This document shows, one piece after another, positions 24,992-32,811 of a DNA stretch of 64,000 nt. Where the stretch lies: the NCBI RefSeq assembly GCF_003611695.1, contig NZ_RAWE01000028.1, positions 1-64,000 of the forward strand. The letters run 5' to 3'. A model generated the notes under the pieces. It was not told the DNA's origin. It worked only from the letters and a program-made list of their open reading frames with translations, and did no database searches. The DNA comes from Corallococcus carmarthensis. Lineage in GTDB: Bacteria; Myxococcota; Myxococcia; Myxococcales; Myxococcaceae. A program made the position numbers and the translations under genes. Each line of letters opens with the position of its first letter. The first letter of the stretch is position 1.

Positions 24992-25606
24992 TCACGGGCT
25001 GGAGCGCAGGGACTTGAGGGCTTCGCGGAAGAGGGCCTGGAAGGTGGCGTCCGGGCCCAGCCGTTCGATGACGACGTCCGCGGCCTTCTCCGCCTGGGGC
25101 TGCTTGTAGCCCAGGTTGAGCAGCGCGGAGACGAGGTCCGCCTTGTTGCCGGAGGTGACGGGCGCGCGGGGCGTGGTGCCGCGCGCGATGCCCTCCGAGT
25201 GGAGGTTGCGCACCTTCTCCTTGAGCTCCAGGACGAGGCGCTCGGCGGTCTTCTTGCCCACGCCGTGGATCTTCGCGAGCCGGCTCACCTCACCGCGCGA
25301 CAGCGCCGCGATGAGCTCACCCACCTCCATGCCGGACATCACGCCCAGGGCCATGCGCGGACCGACTCGGGACACGGTGTTGAGCAACTGGAAGAGCTCC
25401 TCCTCCGCCGGGGAGAGGAAGCCGAAGAGCTCGAAGGCGTCCTCACGCACCACGGTGCGGATGCGGAGGTCCACCGGCTGGCCGTCCGCGGGCAGCTTCC
25501 CCAGGGAGACGGTGGACAGGTTCACGCGGTAGCCCACGCCGTGCACGTCGATGACGGCATCCTCGGGGCCCTTCTCCAACACGTTGCCACGCAGCCGGGC
25601 GATCAT
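24992..25606 (-). CDS. ruvA: Holliday junction DNA-binding protein RuvA
   Basis: A 204-residue RuvA of normal length. Domain I begins M-I-A-R-L-R-G and carries V-D-V-x-G-V-G-Y-x-V; domain II has helix-hairpin-helix motifs (L-x-x-V-S-R-V-G-P-R-M-A-L, I-H-G-V-G-K-K-T-A-E-R-L); domain III (about 150-204) contains the RuvB-contacting A-L-L-N-L-G-Y. It binds Holliday junctions as a tetramer and loads RuvB. Its ATG overlaps the stop of ruvC (ATGA), and GGAGG stands upstream. It ends the yebC-ruvC-ruvA group. Confidence 0.96.
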   Translation of the reverse strand: MIARLRGNVLEKGPEDAVIDVHGVGYRVNLSTVSLGKLPADGQPVDLRIRTVVREDAFELFGFLSPAEEELFQLLNTVSRVGPRMALGVMSGMEVGELIAALSRGEVSRLAKIHGVGKKTAERLVLELKEKVRNLHSEGIARGTTPRAPVTSGNKADLVSALLNLGYKQPQAEKAADVVIERLGPDATFQALFREALKSLRSSP

Positions 25607-26184
25607 CGACGGGCCTCCGGGCGCTGGTAGGCGGACGACAGGCGGTCCGCGAGCACCGACGCGGCCCCCTTGCGCTTGCCGTTGCTAGGAGCGCTGGCGC
25701 GGGGCATGCCCACGCGGAACTGGTTCAAGTGGCACAGCGCGACGGCGAGCGCGTCGCTGGCATCCGCGCGCTCCAGGGTCGCTTCATCCACGCCGAGCAG
25801 CGTGCGCACCATGCGCGCCACGGCGTCCTTGTTGCCCGCGCCGCTGGCGCCCACGGACTTCTTCACGCTCGCGGGGGCGTATTCATGCACGGGCAGGCCC
25901 GCCTGCGCCGCGGCGAGCAGCGCCACGCCGCGCGCATGGCCCAGCACCAGGGCGCTTCGGGCATTGCGGAAGGTGAAGAGGCCCTCCACGGCCACGGCCT
26001 CCGGCTTGTAGCGCTGGAGCGCGGCGCTCAACGCGGCGTGCAGGTCCTTCAGGCGCTCAGCGAGGGGCGCGGACTCCACCACCTTGATGACGCCATGGCC
26101 CAGGTGCACCAGCCGGCCCTTCTTCTCCTCCACCACCCCGAAGCCCATGAAGCGGCTGCCAGGGTCCACGCCGAGTACGCGCAC
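25603..26184 (-). CDS. ruvC: Crossover junction endodeoxyribonuclease RuvC
   Basis: A 193-residue RuvC resolvase. RNase-H-fold motifs are present: R-V-L-G-V-D-P-G-S-R (first catalytic Asp), A-V-E-G-L-F (Glu), and the C-terminal D-A-S-D-A-L-A-V-A-L-C-H (two Asp). It cuts Holliday junctions symmetrically with RuvAB. It starts with GTG and overlaps ruvA by four bases. The C-terminal 30 residues are a basic extension beyond the usual end. Confidence 0.95.
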   Translation of the reverse strand: MRVLGVDPGSRFMGFGVVEEKKGRLVHLGHGVIKVVESAPLAERLKDLHAALSAALQRYKPEAVAVEGLFTFRNARSALVLGHARGVALLAAAQAGLPVHEYAPASVKKSVGASGAGNKDAVARMVRTLLGVDEATLERADASDALAVALCHLNQFRVGMPRASAPSNGKRKGAASVLADRLSSAYQRPEARR

Positions 26185-26218
26185 CGGCCCGTTCCTTTCC
26201 CACGCGCCCGTCAGGGGC

Positions 26219-26968
26219 TCACGTGGACAGCGACTCCATCAGGGACTCGTCGATTTCGAAGTTGGCGTGCACGTGCTGCACGTCGTCGTTGTCGTCGAGC
26301 GCGTCCATCAGCTTCAACATGCGCTTCGCGTTGTCGCCTTCCACCCGCACGGTGTTCTGCGGCACGAAGGTCCACTTCTGCTCGCCCAGGGGCAGGCCCG
26401 CGGCCTCCAGCTTCGCGCCCACCGCGTGCAGGTCCGCCGGGGCGGTGCGCACCTCGAAGCCGTCCGGCCCCTGGTCCACGATGTCCTCCGCGCCCGCCTC
26501 CAGCGCGTGCTCCATCACCTGGTCCTCGGTGGGGCCGGGCTTCACGGTGATGACGCCCTTCTTGTGGAACATCCAGCCCACGGCGCCCTCGGCGCCCAGG
26601 TTCCCGCCGTGGTTGCTCAGCAGGTTGCGCACGTCGCTGGCGGAGCGGTTCCGGTTGTCCGTGAGGCACTCGATGATGAGCGCGACGCCGCCGGGGCCGT
26701 AGCCCTCGTACGTCACCTCTTCGTAGGACTCGCCGGCGAGCTCGCCCGTGCCCTTCTTGATGGCTCGCTCGATGGTGTCGCGCGGGACGTTCGACTCGCG
26801 CGCCAGGCTCATGGCCACGCGCAGCCGGGCGTTGCCGGAAGGGTCACCGCCCCCCAGACGCGCGGCGACGGTCAGCTCCTTGATGACCTTGGAGTAGAGC
26901 TTGCCCTTGGCCACGCCCATGATGGCGTTGGCGCGTTTGAGTTTCGACCATCGGTTGTGACCGGACAT
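26219..26968 (-). CDS. yebC: YebC/PmpR family translation or transcription regulator
   Basis: A 249-residue YebC-family protein, beginning M-S-G-H-N-R-W-S-K-L-K-R-A-N-A, with the characteristic K-x-Y-S-K-V-I-K-E-L, P-R-D-T-I-E-R-A-I-K-K-G-T-G and Y-E-G-Y-G-P-G-G-V segments. The usual opening is A-G-H-S-K-W-x-x-I; here it is the YeeN/YebC-II-like G-H-N-R-W-S-K-L. Members were described as DNA-binding regulators and more recently as ribosome-associated factors easing proline-rich translation. It leads the group with ruvC and ruvA, the common bacterial order. Confidence 0.93.
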   Translation of the reverse strand: MSGHNRWSKLKRANAIMGVAKGKLYSKVIKELTVAARLGGGDPSGNARLRVAMSLARESNVPRDTIERAIKKGTGELAGESYEEVTYEGYGPGGVALIIECLTDNRNRSASDVRNLLSNHGGNLGAEGAVGWMFHKKGVITVKPGPTEDQVMEHALEAGAEDIVDQGPDGFEVRTAPADLHAVGAKLEAAGLPLGEQKWTFVPQNTVRVEGDNAKRMLKLMDALDDNDDVQHVHANFEIDESLMESLST

Positions 26969-27056
26969 GGCGGGCGGCTTCGGCGTGGGGTGGACGGGCG
27001 TTCAGCCCGTGGCGCTCCCGGCCTTGTGCCCCGAGCAGGCTGCCCGAGTCAAACCC

Positions 27057-28190
27057 TCACGACGCGTCCGGCTCGGCCTCAGGCGTGAGGACGGGCTCGA
27101 AGAGGCGGGGTGGCCCTTCGGACTCCCGGGCGCGCTCGCGCTCCTCCACCAGGATGGCGGGCACCAGCACGCCCAGCATGAACAGCCGGGTCGCCGCCTC
27201 GTAGGCCAGCGCCTCCGGGAAGCGGCACTCCAGCAGCATCGCGCGCACGGTGCGCCGCCCGTCGAAGAGGCGCACCACCTGCTCCACGTCTTCGGGCAGC
27301 GAGGGCAGCTCCCGCGCCAGCCGGTTGAAGTCCACCGTGAGCCGCGCCGCCAGGGGCAGGCCCTTGACGCGCAGCTGTTCGAAGCGCTCCAGCCCGGGCA
27401 CCATCTGGTCGCACAGGAACGGGCGGTCCATGGTGAAGGTGCCCCGGTGCAGCTCCGGGCCGAACGTCACCGTGTACTCGCCCGAGCCGAAGCACAGCAG
27501 GCGCCGGAACGCGAGGCTGCCGCGCTCGCCGTGGAAGGTCGCGTCCACCACCTGGCCGTGGCGGAAGACGAACGCGCCGGTGTCCTCGGACAGCACCACC
27601 CGACCGGAGCGCACGCCGGACAGGAGCGCGCGCACCAGCTCCACCAAGGGCAGCGTGCCGGTGTGCGCGTCGTAGACGTCCTCCTCGCCGCGCCGTCCCG
27701 CCTTGAGCCGCGCGAGCACCGCCACGTCGCGCGCGTCCACCGGCTCCACCAGGTACTCGTCCGCGCCCACGCCCGCGGCGAGGTCCCGGTGGAACTCCTC
27801 CGGATGCCGCGCCACCAGCAGCACCGGCAGGTGCGCGGTCTTCGGGTCCGCCCGGAGCGCGCCGCAGAGGCTGAAGCCGTCGCCGTCCGGCAGGTCCGCG
27901 TCGATGATGACCAGCCGGGGCAGCGCCGGTCGCGAACCCGGCAGCGCCGGCTCCGCGTCCGGCCGCGAGACCCCCGCCTCCAGCCCCAGCCGCGCCAGCG
28001 CCGCGAGCGCGCCGCTCACGTGCACGGACTCGAAGCCTTCGCGGACGAGCGCCTCCGCCACCGCGGGCCGGGGCGTCTCGCCCACCAACAGCACCGAGCC
28101 CGCGACCTCACCCTGCAGGGCGAGTGCATCACGACCTTCTGGGCGCGTGGGGGATTCAGGGGGTGGCGCGGAGTGCAGGTAGGCAACCAT
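27057..28190 (-). CDS. Receiver-like domain fused to DUF4388
   Basis: A 377-residue soluble protein. Residues about 30-160 form a response-regulator receiver domain (S-V-L-L-V-G-E-T, then L-V-I-I-D-A-D-L-P-D-G-D-G-F with the phosphoacceptor Asp, and L-P-V-L-L-V-A-R). The middle (about 175-250) is a DUF4388 module (H-T-G-T-L-P-L-V-E-L-V-R-A-L, F-R-H-G-Q-V-V-D-A). The C-terminal 100 residues are a helical DUF4388-associated region (F-D-G-R-R-T-V-R-A-M-L). It probably links a phosphorelay to an unknown output. Start 28190 is preceded by GGGGAATCC. No partner kinase gene is near. Confidence 0.82.
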   Translation of the reverse strand: MVAYLHSAPPPESPTRPEGRDALALQGEVAGSVLLVGETPRPAVAEALVREGFESVHVSGALAALARLGLEAGVSRPDAEPALPGSRPALPRLVIIDADLPDGDGFSLCGALRADPKTAHLPVLLVARHPEEFHRDLAAGVGADEYLVEPVDARDVAVLARLKAGRRGEEDVYDAHTGTLPLVELVRALLSGVRSGRVVLSEDTGAFVFRHGQVVDATFHGERGSLAFRRLLCFGSGEYTVTFGPELHRGTFTMDRPFLCDQMVPGLERFEQLRVKGLPLAARLTVDFNRLARELPSLPEDVEQVVRLFDGRRTVRAMLLECRFPEALAYEAATRLFMLGVLVPAILVEERERARESEGPPRLFEPVLTPEAEPDAS

Positions 28191-28297
28191 GGATTCCCCA
28201 TTCTTCCAGGGAACCCGAGCGATTGCACAACCTGCCCCCAAGTCCCTGGATTCGTTGGGTTTTGGCCAGGCTGCATCCCAAGCTAGGGTGCGCGCCT

Positions 28298-28957
28298 ATG
28301 ACGCGCCTCGGACCGTTGCTTGCCCTCCTCGTCGTGCCCGTCCTCGCCTCCGCGCAGGAGGCCGAAGTCTCCTTTTCGCAGGAGGACCCGCTGGGCTCCG
28401 TGGTGGCGCCGGTGGAGCTGCCCGCGGGGGCGACGGCGCTCTATGGCTACACGGGCGCGCCGGAGGTGGGCCTGGGGTTCCGGCAGGGGCTGGGCGCGCT
28501 GGAGGTGGAGGCGCGGGCGCGCTTCGACTGGTTCAAGCTGGGCGCGTCGTTGGAGGTCCTGGGCCGCAAGGAGGTGGTGCGGAGTGGGGCGTTCGGGCTG
28601 GCGCCAACGCTGGGCGTGGGCCTGGTGCTCAACTCTGGCGCCACGTACATGGACAACGACAACTTCTCCGGCGTGCTGGTGCGCATCCTGCCGGGGTTGG
28701 TGGCGGGCTACCGGGTGGCGGACACCGTGACGCTGCTGGGGCTGGTGGACCTGCCCATCGACCTGGGGCTCACGGGCGACAAGCAGCGCCGCTTCCAGGC
28801 GCTGGGGGGCCTGGGCGTGGAGGTGTACCTGGGCGGCAATGTGTCGCTGCTCGCGGCGGGACAGGTGGGCGTGGAGACGTTCCAGGAGCGCGCGGGCGCG
28901 GGCCAGACGCGGCTGGCGCTCACGGGGCGCGTGGGCCTGGGCACGCGGCTGTTCTAG
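28298..28957 (+). CDS. Secreted beta-rich protein, probable outer-membrane barrel
   Basis: A 219-residue protein with a signal peptide (MTRLGPLLALLVVPVLASAQ). The mature chain alternates hydrophobic and polar residues in strands joined by Gly- and Asp-rich turns (L-Y-G-Y-T-G-A-P-E-V-G-L-G-F-R-Q-G-L-G-A-L, V-G-L-G-T-R-L-F at the end). A terminal Phe closes the last strand, as in outer-membrane barrels. About eight strands can be counted. No family recognised. Its stop overlaps the 3' end of the convergent small Cys-rich gene by a few bases. Confidence 0.7.
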   Translation: MTRLGPLLALLVVPVLASAQEAEVSFSQEDPLGSVVAPVELPAGATALYGYTGAPEVGLGFRQGLGALEVEARARFDWFKLGASLEVLGRKEVVRSGAFGLAPTLGVGLVLNSGATYMDNDNFSGVLVRILPGLVAGYRVADTVTLLGLVDLPIDLGLTGDKQRRFQALGGLGVEVYLGGNVSLLAAGQVGVETFQERAGAGQTRLALTGRVGLGTRLF

Positions 28958-29211
28958 AACTCCGGCGGAGGGCTCTGGCGCGGCGTGCCCATCAGTTCGA
29001 GCGTGCGCAGCGCGACGCGGATGAGCGTCTGGGCGCACGGCTCGCAACCGCCGCCGCAGCAGTGGGGCCAGCGTCCTTCCGGGTCGCGCAACAGCGGGCG
29101 CACGCTGGACTGGTAGTAGCTGGGGAGCTGGTGTTCTTCGCTCGCACGCGCGAGCGCGTCTTCGAGGGCCAGGGGCGAGGGGGCGGGAACGTCGGACACG
29201 CTCCCGTTCAT
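28954..29211 (-). CDS. Small protein with a cysteine cluster
   Basis: An 85-residue soluble protein. The central segment H-C-C-G-G-G-C-E-P-C holds four cysteines within nine residues and a His before them, suggesting zinc or iron-sulfur binding. The flanks are helical (L-E-D-A-L-A-R-A and L-I-R-V-A-L-R-T-L-E-L-M). I do not recognise a family. The ATG at 29211 is chosen; a GTG at 29220 is also possible. It starts 21 bases after the Fpg-like gene in the same direction and is probably co-transcribed with it. Confidence 0.65.
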   Translation of the reverse strand: MNGSVSDVPAPSPLALEDALARASEEHQLPSYYQSSVRPLLRDPEGRWPHCCGGGCEPCAQTLIRVALRTLELMGTPRQSPPPEF

Positions 29212-29232
29212 ACCAGCCACCCGGGGGCCTTG

Positions 29233-30090
29233 TCAGAGCAGAGAGGTCTGCGCCGGGGCCTCGGGTGAGGCGCCATCCGAGGGCTGGCAGTGCGCGCACC
29301 AATGCGTGTTGCGCCCTCCGATGCGCAGGTGCGACACGGGCGTGGCGCAGCGGGGACAGGGCGCTCCCGTCTTGCCGAAGATGTTGCGCCGGTGCTTCGC
29401 CTGCCCCTGGACACCGAACAGGTCCCGCTGCGTGCCGCGCAGCCGCAGGCCCTCTTCCAGCACGTCACGGATGCCCTGGTGCAGCCGGATGATTTCCGCC
29501 GGGGACAGCGACGACGCCAGCCGCCGCGGGTCGATGCCCGCGGCCCACATGCTCTCGTCCGCGTCGCGGTTGCCCAGTCCCGCGAGCACGCGCTGATTCA
29601 GGAGCACCGTCTTGAGCGCGCTGCGCCTGCTCCGGAGCAGCTTCGCCAGCACCTCCGGAGTGAAGGACTCGTCGAGCGCCTCCGGTCCCAGTTCCTCCAG
29701 CTTCAACTGCGAGGCCAGCATGGACGTGGGCCCCAGCGCCACGCGCGCGTAGCCCAGCGTGTCGGTGAGCTGGAGTTCCTCGTTGCCCTCCAGCGTGAGG
29801 ACCACGAGCGTCGCGGGAGGCCGTTCGCTCCCGGCGGGCCGCAGCTGCAATTCGCCCCACAGCATGAAGTGCAGCGCGAGCGTCTGCCCGTCATCCAGCG
29901 TAAGCAGCATGAACTTCGCGCGCCGCTCCGCAGCGAGCACCTTGCGGCCCTGGAGGTTCTGGGTGAAGTCCGGCGGCGAAGCGAAGCGCACCGCCGCGGG
30001 GACCCGCACCTCCGCGTCCACGAAGCGCCGGCCCACCACGGCCTGCTTCAGGTCACGGACAATGATTTCGACTTCAGGGACTTCCGCCAC
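29233..30090 (-). CDS. Fpg/Nei family DNA glycosylase with Ala in place of catalytic Pro
   Basis: A 285-residue protein with the full Fpg/Nei layout: N-terminal beta-sandwich starting A-E-V-P-E-V-E, the helix-two-turn-helix region G-L-G-N-R-D-A-D-E-S-M-W-A-A-G-I-D-P-R, and a C-terminal zinc finger C-x2-C-x16-C-x2-C. The start is GTG (30090) with GGGAGG 5 bases upstream, so the processed N-terminal residue should be Ala, not the Pro that forms the Schiff base in Fpg. Glu2 is kept. In the helical motif, I-Y of the usual G-N-I-Y-A-D-E is replaced by R-D. It may be an inactive or altered-chemistry member. A second, canonical Fpg is likely elsewhere in the genome. Confidence 0.88.
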   Translation of the reverse strand: MAEVPEVEIIVRDLKQAVVGRRFVDAEVRVPAAVRFASPPDFTQNLQGRKVLAAERRAKFMLLTLDDGQTLALHFMLWGELQLRPAGSERPPATLVVLTLEGNEELQLTDTLGYARVALGPTSMLASQLKLEELGPEALDESFTPEVLAKLLRSRRSALKTVLLNQRVLAGLGNRDADESMWAAGIDPRRLASSLSPAEIIRLHQGIRDVLEEGLRLRGTQRDLFGVQGQAKHRRNIFGKTGAPCPRCATPVSHLRIGGRNTHWCAHCQPSDGASPEAPAQTSLL

Positions 30091-30225
30091 GGCAGCCTCC
30101 CCTACGGGTCACAAGGTAGGAAGGCTGCGATGTAACGCCACGGGTTGAGTCCTGCTGGAGGAGGCGCCTCGTCCGTCCGCCCGGCATCCGGCCGGACAGG
30201 GGTCATCCCCCTGCCCTCCCCCAAG

Positions 30226-31242
30226 TCAGGCGCTCACCGTCACCTCGTGCACGTCGCGCTCCAGTTCCCGCACGTCCACCTTCACGTCGAGGAAGTGCAC
30301 CATCGTCTCGCGCTGCGTGAGCGAATGGCTGTCCAGCGCCACCGTGCGGAAGTTGCCACCCTTCGCCAGGGCGCACAGCAGCAGGAGCTGATCACACAGG
30401 TGTTCGCCCACGGGCACCCCCGCGTCCAGGTAGCGCTTCACCTTCGCGGCGACCTCCTCCGCCACGACTTCCGCGCGCTTGCCGCGCTCGCCGAAGCCGG
30501 TGAAGACCTCCGTCACGTGCTCGCTCTCCACTTCGACGCGCAGCACGTTGCCCGGACCGAAGGCGCGCTTGAGTTCTTCCGGCCGCTGCTGATCCGGCCG
30601 CAGCTTCAGCACGGCGGCCACGGTCTCCAGCTCGCGCTTCGCCACGTCGAAGGGGATGGACGCCACCTGGGCCACGGCCTCCGTGCGCAGCACCCGGCCG
30701 CGCTCCAGCAACTGGAGCGGCTGGAGCTTCGCCGGATGGATGTCCACGCGGAACCGTCCACCGCCGGCCGGATAGAAGCCGGGCCGCTCCAGCGTCACGT
30801 CCACGCGCGGGCCCATGCGGCGCAAGAGCGGCAGGTAGGCCTGCTCCAGGAACTCGAACGGCGGCGCCGCCGGGTTGTGCGTCCCGCCCTCCAGCATCAG
30901 CGTGGAGGCCCCTTCCGCGTGCAGCAGCGCGGGCAGCACCGTCTGGAGCACCAGCGTCGCGCTGCCCGCGGTGCCCACCGCGAAGTGGTAGTTGCCCGCC
31001 GACAGCGCGCGCGGATGGAAGGACAGCTGCTTGGAGCCCAGCTCCGCGCCCGTCACCTCCGCGGCGCCCACGGTCTCCGCGGCCTTGAGCGCGGTGAGGT
31101 GCTGACGCAAGAGGCCCGGCTTGGCGCGGCCCGCGCGCACGTTGACCATCTCGAACGGAGTGCCGGTCACCAGCGACAGCGCCAGCGCGGTGCGCAGCAC
31201 CTGTCCGCCCCCCTCCCCCTGTGAACCATCGATGCGAACCAT
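30226..31242 (-). CDS. rtcA: RNA 3'-terminal phosphate cyclase
   Basis: A 338-residue RtcA of normal length. It begins I-D-G-S-Q-G-E-G-G-G-Q-V-L-R-T-A-L-A-L-S (the conserved family start) and keeps A-G-N-Y-H-F-A-V-G-T-A-G-S-A-T-L-V-L-Q-T, the L-E-G-G-T-H-N loop with H-N-P-x-A-P-P-F-E-F, and V-G-E-H-L-C-D-Q-L-L-L (His is the adenylated residue in the family). It converts RNA 3'-phosphate to 2',3'-cyclic phosphate using ATP. Start 31242 has AAGGAG 10 bases upstream. It lies 187 bases downstream of rtcB, and probably belongs to the same sigma-54-driven unit. Confidence 0.93.
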   Translation of the reverse strand: MVRIDGSQGEGGGQVLRTALALSLVTGTPFEMVNVRAGRAKPGLLRQHLTALKAAETVGAAEVTGAELGSKQLSFHPRALSAGNYHFAVGTAGSATLVLQTVLPALLHAEGASTLMLEGGTHNPAAPPFEFLEQAYLPLLRRMGPRVDVTLERPGFYPAGGGRFRVDIHPAKLQPLQLLERGRVLRTEAVAQVASIPFDVAKRELETVAAVLKLRPDQQRPEELKRAFGPGNVLRVEVESEHVTEVFTGFGERGKRAEVVAEEVAAKVKRYLDAGVPVGEHLCDQLLLLCALAKGGNFRTVALDSHSLTQRETMVHFLDVKVDVRELERDVHEVTVSA

Positions 31243-31429
31243 GTGCGTGGTGCTCCTTTGCGCGCTCGCGGACGGATGCAGCATCCCATCCCTGATTTCA
31301 AAAAATAGCGGCGCCCGCTCCCCCACCTTAACGGCCGCTTGCGCGGACCTCTTCGGGGGAACGGGCGCCTCGGTGGATTCATCCCGGCATGTGCACCTCC
31401 GCAGGACGGCGGGTGGGGTTTCCCTTCGG

Positions 31430-32665
31430 CTATCCCTTCACGCACACCACCTGCTTGAGCGTGTGGACGACCTCCACCAGGTCCGCCTGCGCGGCCATCA
31501 CGGCGTCGATGGGCTTGTACGCGGCCGGCGTCTCGTCAATCACGTCCACGTCCTTGCGGCACTCCACGCCCTCGGTCGCCTTGGCGTGGTCTTCCAGCGT
31601 GAAGCGCTTCTTCGCCGCTTCCCGCGACATCACGCGACCCGCGCCGTGGCTGCACGAATGGAAGGCATCCGCGTTTCCCTTCCCGCGGACGATGTAGGAA
31701 CGGGCCCCCATGCTGCCGGGGATGATTCCCATGTCGCCCTCGCGCGCCCGCACCGCGCCCTTGCGGGTCACGAAGCAGTTCTTTCCGAAGTGGTGCTCGC
31801 GCGAGATGTAGTTGTGGTGGCAGTTCACCGCGGACTCGGACAGCTCGAACGGAGGCAGCTCACCGCTCGCCTTCAGGGCCTCCACCGCCGAGTGCAGCAT
31901 GAGCTCGCGGTTCATCGCCGCGAAGTCCTGCGCCCAGCTCACCGCGAACACGTAGTCATGGAAGTGCTCCGTCCCCTCCGGCAGGTACGCCAGGTCCGCG
32001 TCCGGCAGGTGGATGAAGAAGCGCTGCATGTCCTCCTTCGCCAGTTCGATGAAGTGGCTTCCGATGCGGTTACCCACCCCGCGCGAACCCGAGTGCAGCA
32101 TCAGCCACACGCCATCCGACTCATCGACGCACAGCTCGATGAAGTGGTTACCGGTTCCCAGCGTTCCCAGGTGCGCCAGCTCCGGCCCACGGCCAATGCG
32201 CGGATGCTTCGCGACAATCTGCGCGTACCCCTCCGCCAGGCGGGCCCACGCGGAGGTATGCGTCACGGGCGAGTCCTTCCACGCGCCACGGTCATTCCGG
32301 CCGCCGTTGTCCGTACGGCCGTGCGGCACCGCCGCTTCAATGGCCGAGCGCACCCCGCGCAGCGAGTCCGGCAGCTGATCCGCGCGCAGCGTCGTGCGCA
32401 CGGCGATCATTCCGCAACCGATGTCCACGCCCACCGCCGCCGGCACCACCGCGCCCACCGTGGGCACCACGCTCCCGACCGTCGCGCCGTAACCGCGGTG
32501 CACGTCCGGCATCACGGCGACCCACTTGTGGATGAAGGGCAGGCCGCGGAGGTTGCGAAGCTGCTTCTTCGCCTCATCCTCGAAGGGGACTCCCACCGTC
32601 CACGCCTTGATGGGGCGGCCCGACTCGTCCGACAGCACTTCGTAGTTCGCGTTCATCCGGTCCAT
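31430..32665 (-). CDS. rtcB: RNA ligase RtcB
   Basis: A 411-residue RtcB, which joins 2',3'-cyclic phosphate or 3'-phosphate RNA ends to 5'-OH ends using GTP and Mn2+. Metal and nucleotide motifs are present: M-P-D-V-H-R-G-Y-G-A-T-V-G, G-V-D-I-G-C-G-M (Asp and Cys ligands), G-N-H-F-I-E-L, M-L-H-S-G-S-R-G-V-G-N, N-C-H-H-N-Y and F-H-S-C-S-H-G-A-G-R (guanylylated His). Start 32665 has AAAGG 10 bases upstream; ATG at 32656 is an alternative. At about 410 residues it is close to the short bacterial RtcB form. The divergent promoter region carries a sigma-54 element and a palindrome for RtcR. Confidence 0.95.
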   Translation of the reverse strand: MDRMNANYEVLSDESGRPIKAWTVGVPFEDEAKKQLRNLRGLPFIHKWVAVMPDVHRGYGATVGSVVPTVGAVVPAAVGVDIGCGMIAVRTTLRADQLPDSLRGVRSAIEAAVPHGRTDNGGRNDRGAWKDSPVTHTSAWARLAEGYAQIVAKHPRIGRGPELAHLGTLGTGNHFIELCVDESDGVWLMLHSGSRGVGNRIGSHFIELAKEDMQRFFIHLPDADLAYLPEGTEHFHDYVFAVSWAQDFAAMNRELMLHSAVEALKASGELPPFELSESAVNCHHNYISREHHFGKNCFVTRKGAVRAREGDMGIIPGSMGARSYIVRGKGNADAFHSCSHGAGRVMSREAAKKRFTLEDHAKATEGVECRKDVDVIDETPAAYKPIDAVMAAQADLVEVVHTLKQVVCVKG

Positions 32666-32725
32666 GGCTCTGCACCTTTCGGTCGTTCGACCGGGCGCTG
32701 TGTCCCGGTCACGTGGGGGAGCTAG

Positions 32726-32741
32726 AGCACCCGGCGTGCCA
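32726..32741 (-). promoter_or_regulatory. Sigma-54 (-24/-12) promoter of rtcB-rtcA
   Basis: On the minus strand: TGGCACG-CCGG-GTGCT. The -24 half is a perfect consensus and GG and GC are exactly ten bases apart; the -12 half has GTGC in place of TTGC. Transcription should start near 32715, about 50 bases before the rtcB ATG. This fits with a divergent sigma-54 activator gene. Confidence 0.82.
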
Positions 32742-32784
32742 ACGCCGTTCCCGAGGGAGACCCCTGGGCCGGGCTGGAAATCCA

Positions 32785-32798
32785 TATCCCATGGGATA
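32785..32798. promoter_or_regulatory. 14-base palindrome: candidate RtcR enhancer site
   Basis: TATCCCATGGGATA is a perfect 14-base palindrome placed 44 bases upstream of the sigma-54 promoter and 14 bases before the rtcR start codon. A further TATCC half-site lies at about 32804-32808. CGGTCG-TT-CGACCG at 32680-32693 is another perfect palindrome, inside the rtcB leader. The first site could serve both as enhancer for rtcB and as an autoregulatory operator for rtcR. Confidence 0.6.
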
Positions 32799-32811
32799 AA
32801 TACCTATCCTG

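Noticed and set aside
31243..31429. Gap between rtcB and rtcA examined for a structured RNA or second sigma-54 promoter
   Set aside because: No tRNA-like fold, no TGGCA/TTGC pair and no strong hairpin could be found.
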